From contig SRSL01000003.1 of assembly GCA_009735695.1 (NCBI GenBank), positions 730,961 through 794,960 of the forward strand: a stretch of DNA of 64,000 nt, read 5' to 3'. Below are positions 1-8,156 of the stretch, piece after piece. The notes beneath the pieces are model-generated. The model was not told the DNA's origin. It saw only the letters and a program-made list of their open reading frames with translations, and did not search any database. A program made the position numbers and the translations under genes. Positions within the stretch are counted from its first letter, which is position 1; each line of letters opens with the position of its first letter. This DNA is from Christiangramia bathymodioli. Its GTDB lineage: Bacteria; Bacteroidota; Bacteroidia; Flavobacteriales; Flavobacteriaceae.

Positions 1-340
1 AAAGGGATAGTTTTTTAGAATCATCTATAAGTTTGGGAAGTGTCTAATGTTGAATTTCTAAATTAATTGGGTACAACAACCCTTTTTTGATATCTATGGT
101 AGTTCGAAACTCTAATTAGCTAACGCTAACAGGAATTTGGATCAAACTTAATATAGTCAATTGAAAATTTTACAAGTATTTTAGTTTCTTATATATGTTA
201 ACACCTTAATACAGTGAAATTAAATCTGATATAAACTAAAAATCCTTCCAACTTAAATTGAAAACAAAAAGGTGCGCATAAAAAAGAATAGGAAGGCTTC
301 CCTGTTTTTCATACAGTTTAGAATCATCTATTATTAACTT
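1..340. other. Intergenic lead-in with a 15-bp direct repeat
   Basis: I see no convincing gene here. The 15-mer TTTAGAATCATCTAT occurs at 14-28 and again at 317-331, the second copy just before the IS3 orfA start. This may mark an IS end or an older duplicated end. The rest is AT-rich and unremarkable apart from the candidate terminator at 69-88. Confidence 0.4.
69..88 (+). terminator. Candidate intrinsic terminator
   Basis: A short GGGT/ACCC stem with loop ACAACA is followed directly by six T. It would end a rightward transcript entering from outside the window. The stem is only 4 bp, so confidence is low. Confidence 0.35.
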
Positions 341-845
341 ATGAAGAAAAGCAGATTTACAGAAACACGGATAATTGCGATGCTTCAACAGTACGATTCG
401 GGAAAGAAGGTTACCGATATTTGCCGAGACAAGGGCATCACTTCGGCTACCTTTTACCGCTGCAAGTGTAAATATGGTGGTATGGATGCCCATGGTGCAA
501 AGAAAATGTGGAAGAAGCCATCCATCTTCATGGGAAGCCGGAGATCTTTAATACCGACCAGGGCAGCCAATTACCTCAGAGATCTATACCAATGGCATAC
601 TCTCTCAGGATATTAGGTTAAGTATGGATATTAAAGGAAGAGCTATCGATAATGTTTTTCTAGAAGGCTTATGGAGAAGTGTGAAATACGAAAACATCAA
701 TCTCAATCCTCCGGAATCCGGGGTAGGTTTATACAGGCAACTCCGTGACTACTTTGATTTTTACAAGCTGAGAAAAAGGCACCAGGGAATAGAAAATAAA
801 ATACCTATCAAACCATATTCCCAACAAGAAAGAAAAGCTGCTTAA
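341..845 (+). pseudogene. Degenerate IS3-family transposase (orfA-orfB remnant)
   Basis: The first 45 or so codons encode an IS3-type OrfA N-terminus with a helix-turn-helix (starts MKKSRFTETRIIAMLQQ). The sequence then jumps straight into the C-terminal part of OrfB, so most of orfA and the first part of orfB are deleted. The OrfB segment 'KPEIFNTDQGSQ' is in frame 1 around 530-575. It continues as 'TSEIYTNGILSQDIRLSMD...' in frame 3, which points to a one-base deletion near 580. The rest to 845 carries the conserved IS3 rve tail (GRAIDNVF, LWRSVKYE, RRHQGI-like). With two lesions it cannot make active transposase. Confidence 0.85.
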
Positions 846-1391
846 AAAAATAGAACTTAATTTAGCAGCTAAACTGTCTTAACAAATGGGGGGGGGGGTT
901 CTTCATTATAACACTAATTGAACTATAAAGTTCCTTGACTCAATAGTTTCCGATATAGAACTCTTTCAGATTTTTTCCTTAGACAAACAAATAAATTACC
1001 TATAAAATGGAAAATTTTCAAAGCTCCCAATGTTGATTCCATCACATTCGAATTAATTTCCTCATTTACTTTTTGAGGTTACTACACAAGCCTCAATTGT
1101 TTCTTTTTCCTCTAGCAAAACTACAATATCCAATACCGGAGACGGCATAAAGCCATTACGGCTTTGCCTTCAATTTTTATACGTCTCTACCGGTACTGGA
1201 TATTGTATGGAAGTTTAGCATCAAAAAAGATAACAGCGAAGGCTCTATAAGAAGTAAATCAAAAGAGAATCATTATGAAAAAATACCTGGAGACATATCA
1301 CTCAAAAAATTCAAAAAAGATAAACGCTCCAGATATAAAAAGTAAATCAATTTTTATAAACCAGGTCTTTAAGGCCATAAAATTAAATGTT
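846..1391. other. Noncoding region upstream of ssb with G11 tract and inverted repeat
   Basis: No gene is supported between the IS remnant and ssb. The region contains a run of eleven G at 888-898, probably part of the decayed right end of the IS, and a long inverted repeat at 1124-1205. An in-frame extension of ssb begins at 1275 but does not resemble the SSB family. Confidence 0.5.
1124..1205. repeat. Long imperfect inverted repeat with nested hairpin
   Basis: The left arm at 1124-1144 (CAATATCCAATACCGG...) pairs with the right arm at 1182-1205 (...CCGGTACTGGATATTG), about 20 bases with few mismatches. Inside it AAAGCC (1149-1154) and GGCTTT (1160-1165) form a second perfect hairpin with loop ATTAC. 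It lies just upstream of ssb in a conjugative backbone. It could be a replication, nicking or regulatory structure; which one is not shown. Confidence 0.6.
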
Positions 1392-1748
1392 ATGAGTACT
1401 ATTAGAAACAAAGTTCAACTAATCGGTAATGCGGGAAATAATCCCGAAGTGAAAAATCTTGAAAACGGCAAAAAAGTAGCCTCATTTTCAATGGCAACCA
1501 ATGAATTTTATAAGAATTCAAACGGAGAAAAAGTTCAGAATACCCAATGGCATACCATCGTAGCTTGGGAGAAAACTGCTGAAATCATTGAAAAGTTTGT
1601 AACCACCGGTAAAGAAGTGGCAATCGAAGGTAAACTTAGCACCAGATCATATGAAACAAACCAAGGTGAAAAAAGATTCGTGACTGAAGTTATCGCTAAC
1701 GAGATTCTTTTGCTAGGAACTACTAATTCCAGTGAATCAGAATCTTAA
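1392..1748 (+). CDS. ssb: Single-stranded DNA-binding protein
   Basis: This encodes an OB-fold SSB of about 118 residues that would coat single-stranded DNA during transfer and replication of the element. It begins MSTIRNKVQLIGNAGNNPEV. It also has the family core FSMATNEFYKN, QWHTIVAWEKTAEIIEKFV, GKEVAIEGKL and the TEVIANEILLL strand. The acidic SSB tail typical of chromosomal copies is short (SSESES). The frame is open back to an ATG at 1275, but those 39 residues are lysine-rich and unlike SSB, so I take the ATG at 1392. A stem-loop follows the stop. Plasmid and ICE SSBs of this length are common in Bacteroidota. Confidence 0.93.
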   Translation: MSTIRNKVQLIGNAGNNPEVKNLENGKKVASFSMATNEFYKNSNGEKVQNTQWHTIVAWEKTAEIIEKFVTTGKEVAIEGKLSTRSYETNQGEKRFVTEVIANEILLLGTTNSSESES

Positions 1749-1757
1749 AAAAAGAAA

Positions 1758-1787
1758 GAGGGTGCTCTTCCTCAACTTGGCACCCTC
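1758..1787 (+). terminator. Stem-loop terminator after ssb
   Basis: GAGGGTGC (1758-1765) and GCACCCTC (1780-1787) form a perfect 8-bp stem ten bases after the ssb stop. The T-tract is weak (TTCTAT). Confidence 0.65.
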
Positions 1788-1820
1788 TTCTATCCTAAAC
1801 TATTAATTCAAATCTAGAAT

Positions 1821-2270
1821 ATGAAAACCAAAGTTAATGAAATATCACTCAAATACCGGGGAAATTTTAAAATGAAAGAAGCCACGAAAATAACTTCATC
1901 TGAAAAAGCTTCAGAAGTTATTTACCAAAACTGGGATAAAGATCGAATCGGAATTCAGGAAAGTTTTAAAGTATTACTTCTCAATAATGCTAATAAAGTA
2001 AAAGGCATTTATGAAGTCTCAATTGGCGGCATAACCGGTACCTTAGTAGATGTGCGGATACTTTTTGCAGTAATCCTGAAAAGCCTGACGACCTCTGTAA
2101 TCTTAGTTCATAACCATCCCTCCGGTAATTTAAAACCCAGCCAGGCTGATAAAATGCTCACACAGAAAATTAAAACAGCCTGTAAATACTTCGATATTAA
2201 CCTCCTGGATCACCTGATCTTAACCCCAGATGGAGAATACTATTCCTTCGCAGATGAAGGTATGCTATAA
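1821..2270 (+). CDS. RadC-like JAB/MPN-domain protein
   Basis: The protein of about 149 residues belongs to the RadC/YeeS family found on many mobile elements. It has the conserved lead-in DRIGIQESFKVLLLNN, then VILVHNHPSG with the metal-binding H-x-H and Ser, followed by the downstream Asp-containing helix (FDINLLDHLIL). These are the JAMM-type zinc-site residues. It is shorter than chromosomal RadC and lacks the N-terminal helix-hairpin-helix part. ssb lies immediately upstream and a strong terminator follows. The biochemical role of RadC proteins is not settled; a part in element DNA processing is inference. An ATG at 1872 is an alternative start. Confidence 0.9.
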   Translation: MKTKVNEISLKYRGNFKMKEATKITSSEKASEVIYQNWDKDRIGIQESFKVLLLNNANKVKGIYEVSIGGITGTLVDVRILFAVILKSLTTSVILVHNHPSGNLKPSQADKMLTQKIKTACKYFDINLLDHLILTPDGEYYSFADEGML

Positions 2271-2294
2271 CCTTTTTTGTCCCAATATTCAATA

Positions 2295-2320
2295 GGGTGG
2301 CTTTCTAGTCACCCTTTTTT
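2295..2320 (+). terminator. Intrinsic terminator after radC-like gene
   Basis: GGGTGGCT pairs with AGTCACCC (one G-T type mismatch) and is followed by six T. It sits 25 bases after the RadC-like stop codon. Confidence 0.8.
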
Positions 2321-2640
2321 AGTCTATACCGTTAATGATTATCGATAAAAATGATTTTCTATTGAAATTAATCTAATTCTTCACTTTAAAATCTCTTAAA
2401 GTCTAATACTCATAGTGAAGAACATGCGTAACTAATCTATATTAAAAAATACGGCAACGCCGTAAAAAAAGGAAAAGCAAGAGGGTAACACGCTGCGCGA
2501 TGTTTCAGACATTCTTTCCTGTTAATTACGGTCAATTGAATGCATTTGATACGTAGTGCTATGTAAAGAGAAAGGACAAAAATTATTTTTCACGCAAAAC
2601 CTCTGAAAAGACCCGTAAACAGGTAAATATTTCACGCAAA
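2321..2640 (+). other. Candidate origin-of-transfer region upstream of mobilisation genes
   Basis: This noncoding stretch directly precedes the mobilisation and relaxase genes, where oriT lies in many Bacteroidota elements. It contains the perfect palindrome TACGGC-AAC-GCCGTA (2450-2464). After that come an A-tract, a purine-rich stretch, a GC-rich patch (ACACGCTGCGCG, about 2491-2502) and short inverted motifs. No nic site can be assigned by eye. The label rests on position and structure. Confidence 0.45.
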
Positions 2641-3177
2641 TTGAGCCAAACTGAAAAAAAAGAACCCTTTAAGAACCTGAGTTTTAAAGCCTCCGTGGCT
2701 ACAAAATTCATCAAGTTTAGTAAAGCGATTTCAAAATCCAGGTCCGCTACCCTACTACTCATGCTTGAATTTTTTGAATACAATAATATTTCACCCTCAG
2801 AATCCCTTGGACCACGAATGCAAACCCTTGAATCTACTATCACAAAGCGTATTAATGCGCTGGTAGCAATCATTCGAGATATTGAAATCAACCAAACACT
2901 ACCTACCAAAGGAATGCTAGATGCCCTATTCGAAGGAATGCCCGGCCCTTCCACTAAAAAACTATCCACGTCTTTTGAAAAGGCATTTGAAAATTTGACT
3001 GTTCAAAGGCCACCTGAACAGCATCATCCAAATAATACTGATCACCACGATATCAGAAAAGTTCTAATTAGAATGGAACTGGTCAAACCGCCTTTTGGTA
3101 AGCCCTACTGGAAAGTTTCTCTAACCAATTCAGAGATAGCACACCTCAAAAATAAATATCATGTATATAACAATTAG
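2641..3177 (+). CDS. BfmA/BtgA-type mobilisation accessory protein
   Basis: This is a basic protein of about 178 residues that resembles BfmA/BtgA mobilisation proteins, which bind oriT and help the relaxase. The core is SVATKFIKFSKAISKSRSATLLLMLEFFEYN, followed by the PSESLGPRM segment and the helical KRINALVAIIRDIE block. The stop overlaps the relaxase start by 17 bases, which suggests translational coupling. The listed start is TTG. The frame stays open upstream through the lysine/arginine-rich codons at 2590-2640, and no ATG is available, so the true N-terminus is uncertain. It would act in the relaxosome. Confidence 0.75.
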   Translation: MSQTEKKEPFKNLSFKASVATKFIKFSKAISKSRSATLLLMLEFFEYNNISPSESLGPRMQTLESTITKRINALVAIIRDIEINQTLPTKGMLDALFEGMPGPSTKKLSTSFEKAFENLTVQRPPEQHHPNNTDHHDIRKVLIRMELVKPPFGKPYWKVSLTNSEIAHLKNKYHVYNN

Positions 3178-4180
3178 CCCTCAAAAATTAGGCGATCAAT
3201 ATGCAACGAGCGTAGCTGATTTCGTCGACTACCTGGAAAAAGAAAACACCGATCGTCTTCCAGAGCAACGGGAATTATTCTTTAACCAAACTAGTGATCA
3301 TATCAGCTCGAAAGAAGTGATTAGAGAAATCGATTCGAACACTGCAAAACTTAAAACAACCGAACCGCGTTATTATTCCCTTACTATTAATCCGTCACAA
3401 CGCGAGCTTCAACATATTCAAAATGATCCGGACAACCTAAAATCCTATACAAGGGAAGTAATGAAGGATTACGCTGCAAGTTTTAACCGAGACTTAAATG
3501 GTAAAGCCATCCAGGTATCCGACATAAAATATTATGCTAAAATTGAGTATACCCGTACTTATAAGAATACCGATAAAGAGGTACGAGAAAATGCCATCTA
3601 TTCGAACCGAATCGCAAAACTTGAAAATGACCTTCGCAAACTTTCCAGGGGTGAAATAAAAGGCTCTGACCTGGATATTCAAAAGGAAATTAACCGGCTA
3701 CAAAAGGAGGCACCCCATAAACTTAACGGGCAACTTATTGAAGCCGGCATGGGTAAACCTGGAGCCCAAACCCATATCCATTTAATCGTAAGCCGAAAGG
3801 ATCAAACCAATTCCATAAGCCTTTCACCGGGTAGTAAATACCGTGCCTCTGAAGTTATATTCCATGGTAAACAAATCAAAAGAGGTTTTGATCGTGACTC
3901 GTTCTTCCAAAAGGCTGAAAGCCGATTCGATAAACAATTCCAGTTTCACCGTAACTACGTAGAAAAATATTCATCTCGTAAACTACTGATAAACGCTCCC
4001 AAGCAGTACTATTCGGCAATCTTAAAATTACCTACCTCCGAACGTAAACTGGCGATGACTTTAATGAAATCAGCCCAATCCGTTATACCTGCCATTCCAA
4101 ATGCAAAATTGCGATTTGCTATAAAACAGGTTCAGAAAGCTCTGGAAGTAGGTATGCGATCAGGCTCTATTGGATATTAA
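3161..4180 (+). CDS. mobB: MobB-type relaxase (DUF5712-like)
   Basis: This 339-residue protein is the likely relaxase that nicks oriT and stays bound to the transferred strand. It begins MYITISPQKLGDQYATSV as in Bacteroidota MobB/BtgB proteins. The metal-binding histidine motif is at residues 203-213 (QTHIHLIVSRK; the two His at 205 and 207). Candidate catalytic tyrosines are Tyr71/Tyr72 in EPRYYSLTINPS. A basic helical C-terminus follows. It lies between the BfmA-like gene and the coupling ATPase, a standard mob order. The family call is from motif and context, without a search. Confidence 0.82.
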   Translation: MYITISPQKLGDQYATSVADFVDYLEKENTDRLPEQRELFFNQTSDHISSKEVIREIDSNTAKLKTTEPRYYSLTINPSQRELQHIQNDPDNLKSYTREVMKDYAASFNRDLNGKAIQVSDIKYYAKIEYTRTYKNTDKEVRENAIYSNRIAKLENDLRKLSRGEIKGSDLDIQKEINRLQKEAPHKLNGQLIEAGMGKPGAQTHIHLIVSRKDQTNSISLSPGSKYRASEVIFHGKQIKRGFDRDSFFQKAESRFDKQFQFHRNYVEKYSSRKLLINAPKQYYSAILKLPTSERKLAMTLMKSAQSVIPAIPNAKLRFAIKQVQKALEVGMRSGSIGY

Positions 4181-4192
4181 AAACACGACAAA

Positions 4193-5779
4193 ATGATTTT
4201 ACCTCTTATTTTTTCCTATACCCTCTCGGCAGCATTGTTTTCTATTCTACTGCGGTGGTCCAAATATGGCGTAATACAGGTTCTTCTTGTTTGCAGCCTG
4301 GTTTTCCTTCAACTCTTTTATCAAACCTATGAAAACTTATTACAATCCCTGATTATAACGCTACCCCTGCTTTTAACTGCATTGATAACTTCAGTTCTAA
4401 TAAAAAATAATTCTCCTGTAGATATTCCGGGGAAATACAAAATCAAATTCTCCCTGGACTCAGGAAATTTGCAAATAAATAATCTAAGGAGAGGTGTATC
4501 CATTACCGGGGCCGCAGGTAGCGGAAAAACGGAAAGCGTGGTTTATAACTTTATTCAACATTTTTTTAAACATGAATTCTGCGGAATCATTCACGACTAT
4601 AAAAATTTTGAATTGACAGAACTCGCCTATCCCTTATTTAAACATTCTAATCTGCCTTTTTACATTATTTCATTTGACCCTGTTTATAATCGCATTAATC
4701 CTATAGCGCCCGTTTGCCTACCAGACGAAGAAAGCGTTAACGAGGTTGCCAGGGTGCTGATGGAAAACCTATTAGAACAAAAAGACCAGTATGCCTCGGG
4801 AAGTTCAAGATTTTTCAATGATGCCGTGGAAGGGATTCTTAGCGGAATGATCTGGAAACTCCGCACCTACCATCCAAAATATTGTACCCTCCCTCACCTA
4901 ATAGCCCTTTACCAATTGATGACCGGCGATCAATTAATCAGTTTCCTTAGTTCTGACTTTACCTCGCGGGCTATGGCCGATGCTTTTATCTCCGGGGTTG
5001 ATTCGGAGCGACAAACGGCAGCAGTAAAAGGAACCCTTGCCAATGCATTTAAGAAGATTTCAACGCGTAAGATCTTCTTTTGCCTTTCCGGAAACGATAT
5101 ATCCCTGGATATTAATAATCCCGCTAATCCATCTGTGGTAAGCGTTGTGAATAATCCTAAACTTGAAACTGCCTACTCTCCTATCATTGCTACCATTATG
5201 CATTCTATTATCAAACAAATGAGTATCAGAAACAGGCAAAGCTCCTTTGTTTTGATGGAAGAGGCTCCCACGATCCGGCTCCTGAATATGCATCGAATAC
5301 CAGCCACCCTAAGATCATACGATATCACTACACTCTATATCATGCAGGATAAAATTCAAAACGATTTGCTCTATGGAGATAAAGCCAGTAAGGCCATTTT
5401 AAGTAACCTCTCCTACCAGTTCTTCGGAAAGGTTAACGATCCAACCACAGCCTCCTATTATGAACAATTCTTTGAACTGGTTAACAAAGATGTAATAAGT
5501 ATTAGTAAAGGCCAGAATCTTAATTTTGATACCCGAATAACAAAAACTAAAAGAGAAGTTTCAAAAATCCGGGCAGATTTGTTCTTTAGGTTACAACCTG
5601 GAGAATTTGTAGCATATGCGGACGGAAAAGAAAAAATGGTAAAATTTAAAAAGGCTTCATTAAAAAGGGAGCTTCCCCTTAAGTTTAAGGGTCACTCCCA
5701 TGAGGAAATTGAAAGGAATTTTCAACAGATCTACCTGGATGTCCGTAAGCTCCTTATGGAATTGGAAGAGCCCTATTAG
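4193..5779 (+). CDS. Type IV coupling protein (TraG/MobC-type ATPase)
   Basis: This 528-residue membrane ATPase should dock the relaxosome onto the secretion channel. Two or three membrane helices occupy residues 1-70. Walker A (GAAGSGKT, 106-113) and Walker B (FVLMEE, 352-357) follow. Motifs such as GIIHDYKNFELTELAYP and ARVLMENLL...SSRFFNDAVEGIL are typical of Bacteroidota VirD4/TraG-like proteins. It starts 12 bases after the relaxase stop, so the three mob genes form one rightward operon that ends facing the convergent tra operon. The tra operon has its own ATPase, so this one is best read as VirD4-like. Confidence 0.88.
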   Translation: MILPLIFSYTLSAALFSILLRWSKYGVIQVLLVCSLVFLQLFYQTYENLLQSLIITLPLLLTALITSVLIKNNSPVDIPGKYKIKFSLDSGNLQINNLRRGVSITGAAGSGKTESVVYNFIQHFFKHEFCGIIHDYKNFELTELAYPLFKHSNLPFYIISFDPVYNRINPIAPVCLPDEESVNEVARVLMENLLEQKDQYASGSSRFFNDAVEGILSGMIWKLRTYHPKYCTLPHLIALYQLMTGDQLISFLSSDFTSRAMADAFISGVDSERQTAAVKGTLANAFKKISTRKIFFCLSGNDISLDINNPANPSVVSVVNNPKLETAYSPIIATIMHSIIKQMSIRNRQSSFVLMEEAPTIRLLNMHRIPATLRSYDITTLYIMQDKIQNDLLYGDKASKAILSNLSYQFFGKVNDPTTASYYEQFFELVNKDVISISKGQNLNFDTRITKTKREVSKIRADLFFRLQPGEFVAYADGKEKMVKFKKASLKRELPLKFKGHSHEEIERNFQQIYLDVRKLLMELEEPY

Positions 5780-5831
5780 TATTTTTATATCTTAAAAGGA
5801 TTTGGTACAGTTTAGTCTCTAATCCTCAAAA

Positions 5832-6638
5832 TTATTTAAAATTTAACCTGAGATACCTACTACCATCTGCCTCACTCATCTCCAGTTGTAGCCTATCATG
5901 ATTACCCAATGTAAATTTTGGATAAACCATAACAAAGCGAACTGTCATGCCACGATTAATTTGATCGGGAAATTCAAATCGAAAAACATCTTTTAAGAAA
6001 AGTTCCTGGAAAGAGCTTTTTCGCTTTTTTGACCCATGAAGTTTGGTAAGACGTAAGTCTTCAATTTTATAGTCGATACCCGACCCGTTTTTCAAATTGA
6101 TCACCAGGTATACCTGCTCCTTAAAGTGGTACATCCCTTCTACTTTCATTTTTAGACCCTGGTTACTGGTTCTACCCAATAATATTGAAGTTCGATTTAG
6201 ATAGTACTTTGAAAGTTTTCTAAGTTCTTCCGTTTTTTTAGAAGTAGGTTTACAAGCAAATACCTGTTCCGATCGCTCTAAACCATTCTTTTCTAGTTCA
6301 ATTTGTTTATTTACCATCTTATCTGAGCCTATAAAATGAATAAATTGCTGGAGGCTATCTGTATATCTCAAAATATAAGTATAAAGTCCTCCATCAGTTG
6401 TTCTGATTAATAAGTTACTATCCTTTCCCGGCCTCCCCTGCAATAGCCCCAAACTATCTGCCGCAGTTTGATTATAACTGAAAACAAAATCTTCAGACCC
6501 GGTTACCGCCTGGGCGATTGGAGTATCCATTACAATAGCTACATTTTGAAAATCATTGCAATAAATTACATCAGGCGATTTTTGAGCCATAACAACAGTA
6601 GCTATTATTCCTAAAACAAAACTGGTAATTGATTTCAT
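5832..6638 (-). CDS. traN: Conjugative transfer protein TraN (DUF4138, VirB9-like)
   Basis: The 268-residue protein has a cleavable signal peptide (MKSITSFVLGIIATVVMA) and then a beta-rich domain. That domain opens DVIYCNDFQNVAIVMDTPIAQAVTGSEDFVFSYNQ, as in TraN/DUF4138 proteins of CTnDOT-type elements. It would form the outer-membrane part of the mating channel together with TraM. It is the last gene of the leftward tra operon and overlaps traM by 4 bases. It is close to the usual TraN length of about 280-330. I see no lipobox. Confidence 0.82.
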   Translation of the reverse strand: MKSITSFVLGIIATVVMAQKSPDVIYCNDFQNVAIVMDTPIAQAVTGSEDFVFSYNQTAADSLGLLQGRPGKDSNLLIRTTDGGLYTYILRYTDSLQQFIHFIGSDKMVNKQIELEKNGLERSEQVFACKPTSKKTEELRKLSKYYLNRTSILLGRTSNQGLKMKVEGMYHFKEQVYLVINLKNGSGIDYKIEDLRLTKLHGSKKRKSSFQELFLKDVFRFEFPDQINRGMTVRFVMVYPKFTLGNHDRLQLEMSEADGSRYLRLNFK

Positions 6639-7537
6639 AATACTGGTTTTAATAAAAGTTGATACTGATGCAGGACCTTAACCTTAGTGCTGCGATTATT
6701 CCTTTGAAAAATGCCTTTTAATCCACTTACTTGCGGTAAGCCCGAAATATTTATATCCTGGATAACATCATCAATTACCTCCGTAGCAGCCTGACTTCGA
6801 AAACTATTCTCGATATAAATCCCCTCCTGCCCATCTGAAATATCAAATGCTTTCATCGAAATAGCTTTATTGCCGACCTGCCGAACATTTAATAACAACC
6901 GATTTGGCTGAAAACTGCAGAAGGCATAAAAAACCGAGTTTTCCCTCAAGGTATCATCCTCAATTACAAATGGTTCAATTAGCCTTAATTTTAAGCGATG
7001 ATCCTTTCTAACTACCTGGTCACCGATTACTTCCACATTAATCGGTAGGCCCTCTTGAAGACCTTTTGATCCTTCTTTTTGGGATTGGAGAAAGAATATT
7101 CCATGACCCTGTCCAATAGGTTTTAGCAACTTAGACTGTTCGGGTTCAACTACAGCCCTGGAAACCAATGGCCGATCCCTTGACTCCTCCTGCTCATAAT
7201 CGTAATCTTCTATATCAGGTCCGGATTTCAGAATACTATCCATTAAAGCGATCTTCTGTTTTTCGTGTAAATAAGGATCGTACTCCCCCGATTTGTCTAT
7301 AAGGTCTTCGTCATACAAACCCGGGGTAGTTACCGGCCTTTCTTCCGATAACTTATCGACCGCCTCTAAACGGGTATCATATTGTTTTTTTTCATCACTT
7401 AATTCAGGAACCTCTGGCTCCTTTATTTCTGGAACTTCTGCGTCCTCTTGCATAATCATCAACCCGTAAATGATAATAAAAGCAATAATAACCGCAAGCA
7501 TTGCAATAACTAGTAATTTTCGTTTATCTGGTTTCAT
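6635..7537 (-). CDS. traM: Conjugative transposon protein TraM (VirB10-like)
   Basis: This 300-residue protein has one N-terminal membrane helix (about residues 8-29), a long acidic, proline-containing periplasmic linker and a beta-rich C-terminus (KPIGQGHGIFFLQ, PINVEVIGDQVV, LKLRLIEPF). That layout and its place between traK and traN match TraM, the VirB10-like protein that spans both membranes. It overlaps traK by 14 bases and traN by 4, so the operon is tightly coupled. It is somewhat shorter than CTnDOT TraM. Confidence 0.83.
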   Translation of the reverse strand: MKPDKRKLLVIAMLAVIIAFIIIYGLMIMQEDAEVPEIKEPEVPELSDEKKQYDTRLEAVDKLSEERPVTTPGLYDEDLIDKSGEYDPYLHEKQKIALMDSILKSGPDIEDYDYEQEESRDRPLVSRAVVEPEQSKLLKPIGQGHGIFFLQSQKEGSKGLQEGLPINVEVIGDQVVRKDHRLKLRLIEPFVIEDDTLRENSVFYAFCSFQPNRLLLNVRQVGNKAISMKAFDISDGQEGIYIENSFRSQAATEVIDDVIQDINISGLPQVSGLKGIFQRNNRSTKVKVLHQYQLLLKPVL

Positions 7538-8141
7538 CTGGTAATTTTTTTAAACTGTTTTCGAAATAATTAGTAATAAGAAGACCGTGAGGGTTCCTAG
7601 GGAATTGCCTATCGACCTTTAGTAGATTTCCGGAAGTCGTAAGCCGGTAAGTATCAATCGTACTTCCCCGGTTTACCTGGAAGTCGATTACCGAACGAAA
7701 GGAATAGGGTGCATTAGAAAGATCTAATTCCGTTTCAATACTTTGGATTTTCTGAACCAGGGAATACTGTAAAAGCCGGTTGTAGACTCCATCCGATTTC
7801 TTTTGACGATAAATGTCATCCACGCTTTGATTTCCGAGCCAAAGTGCTTTCTCCAGGTTTGATTTATAATTACTGGTGTTTAGGTCATAAAAGTACCGGT
7901 AGAATTGTGCAAGGTGAGCCTTAGCTTCAACTTCTAAATTCTCATTTTCTTCAACTAGTTCCAATGGGATTACCATTCCCTCTTGGCTTACCACAAAGGC
8001 CTTACCCAGTAGATCCTCTTGAATTTTCCTTACCTGGAATAAAGAAACTAAACTACTGCCGAAGGCAATGATGATCACAGTAAGCACAATAAATCGGTTC
8101 AACCGAAGCACTTTATAAATATGTAAATAGGGGCTTTTCAT
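7524..8141 (-). CDS. traK: Conjugative transfer protein TraK (VirB8-like)
   Basis: This 205-residue bitopic protein has a membrane helix at about residues 17-36 and then a periplasmic NTF2-like domain of VirB8 type. Recognisable segments are AHLAQFYRYFYDLNTSNYKSNLEKALWL and SVIDFQVNRGSTIDTYRLTTSGNLLKVDRQFPRNPHGLLI. The last closely follows the TraK pattern of CTnDOT-family elements. It would nucleate assembly of the inner-membrane channel. It lies 15 bases after traJ. Confidence 0.88.
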   Translation of the reverse strand: MKSPYLHIYKVLRLNRFIVLTVIIIAFGSSLVSLFQVRKIQEDLLGKAFVVSQEGMVIPLELVEENENLEVEAKAHLAQFYRYFYDLNTSNYKSNLEKALWLGNQSVDDIYRQKKSDGVYNRLLQYSLVQKIQSIETELDLSNAPYSFRSVIDFQVNRGSTIDTYRLTTSGNLLKVDRQFPRNPHGLLITNYFENSLKKLPDETR

Positions 8142-8156
8142 AGGCGTATAGTTTTA

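Noticed and set aside
236..493. 85-codon frame on the minus strand over the IS3 remnant
   Set aside because: It is antisense to recognisable transposase sequence and resembles nothing.
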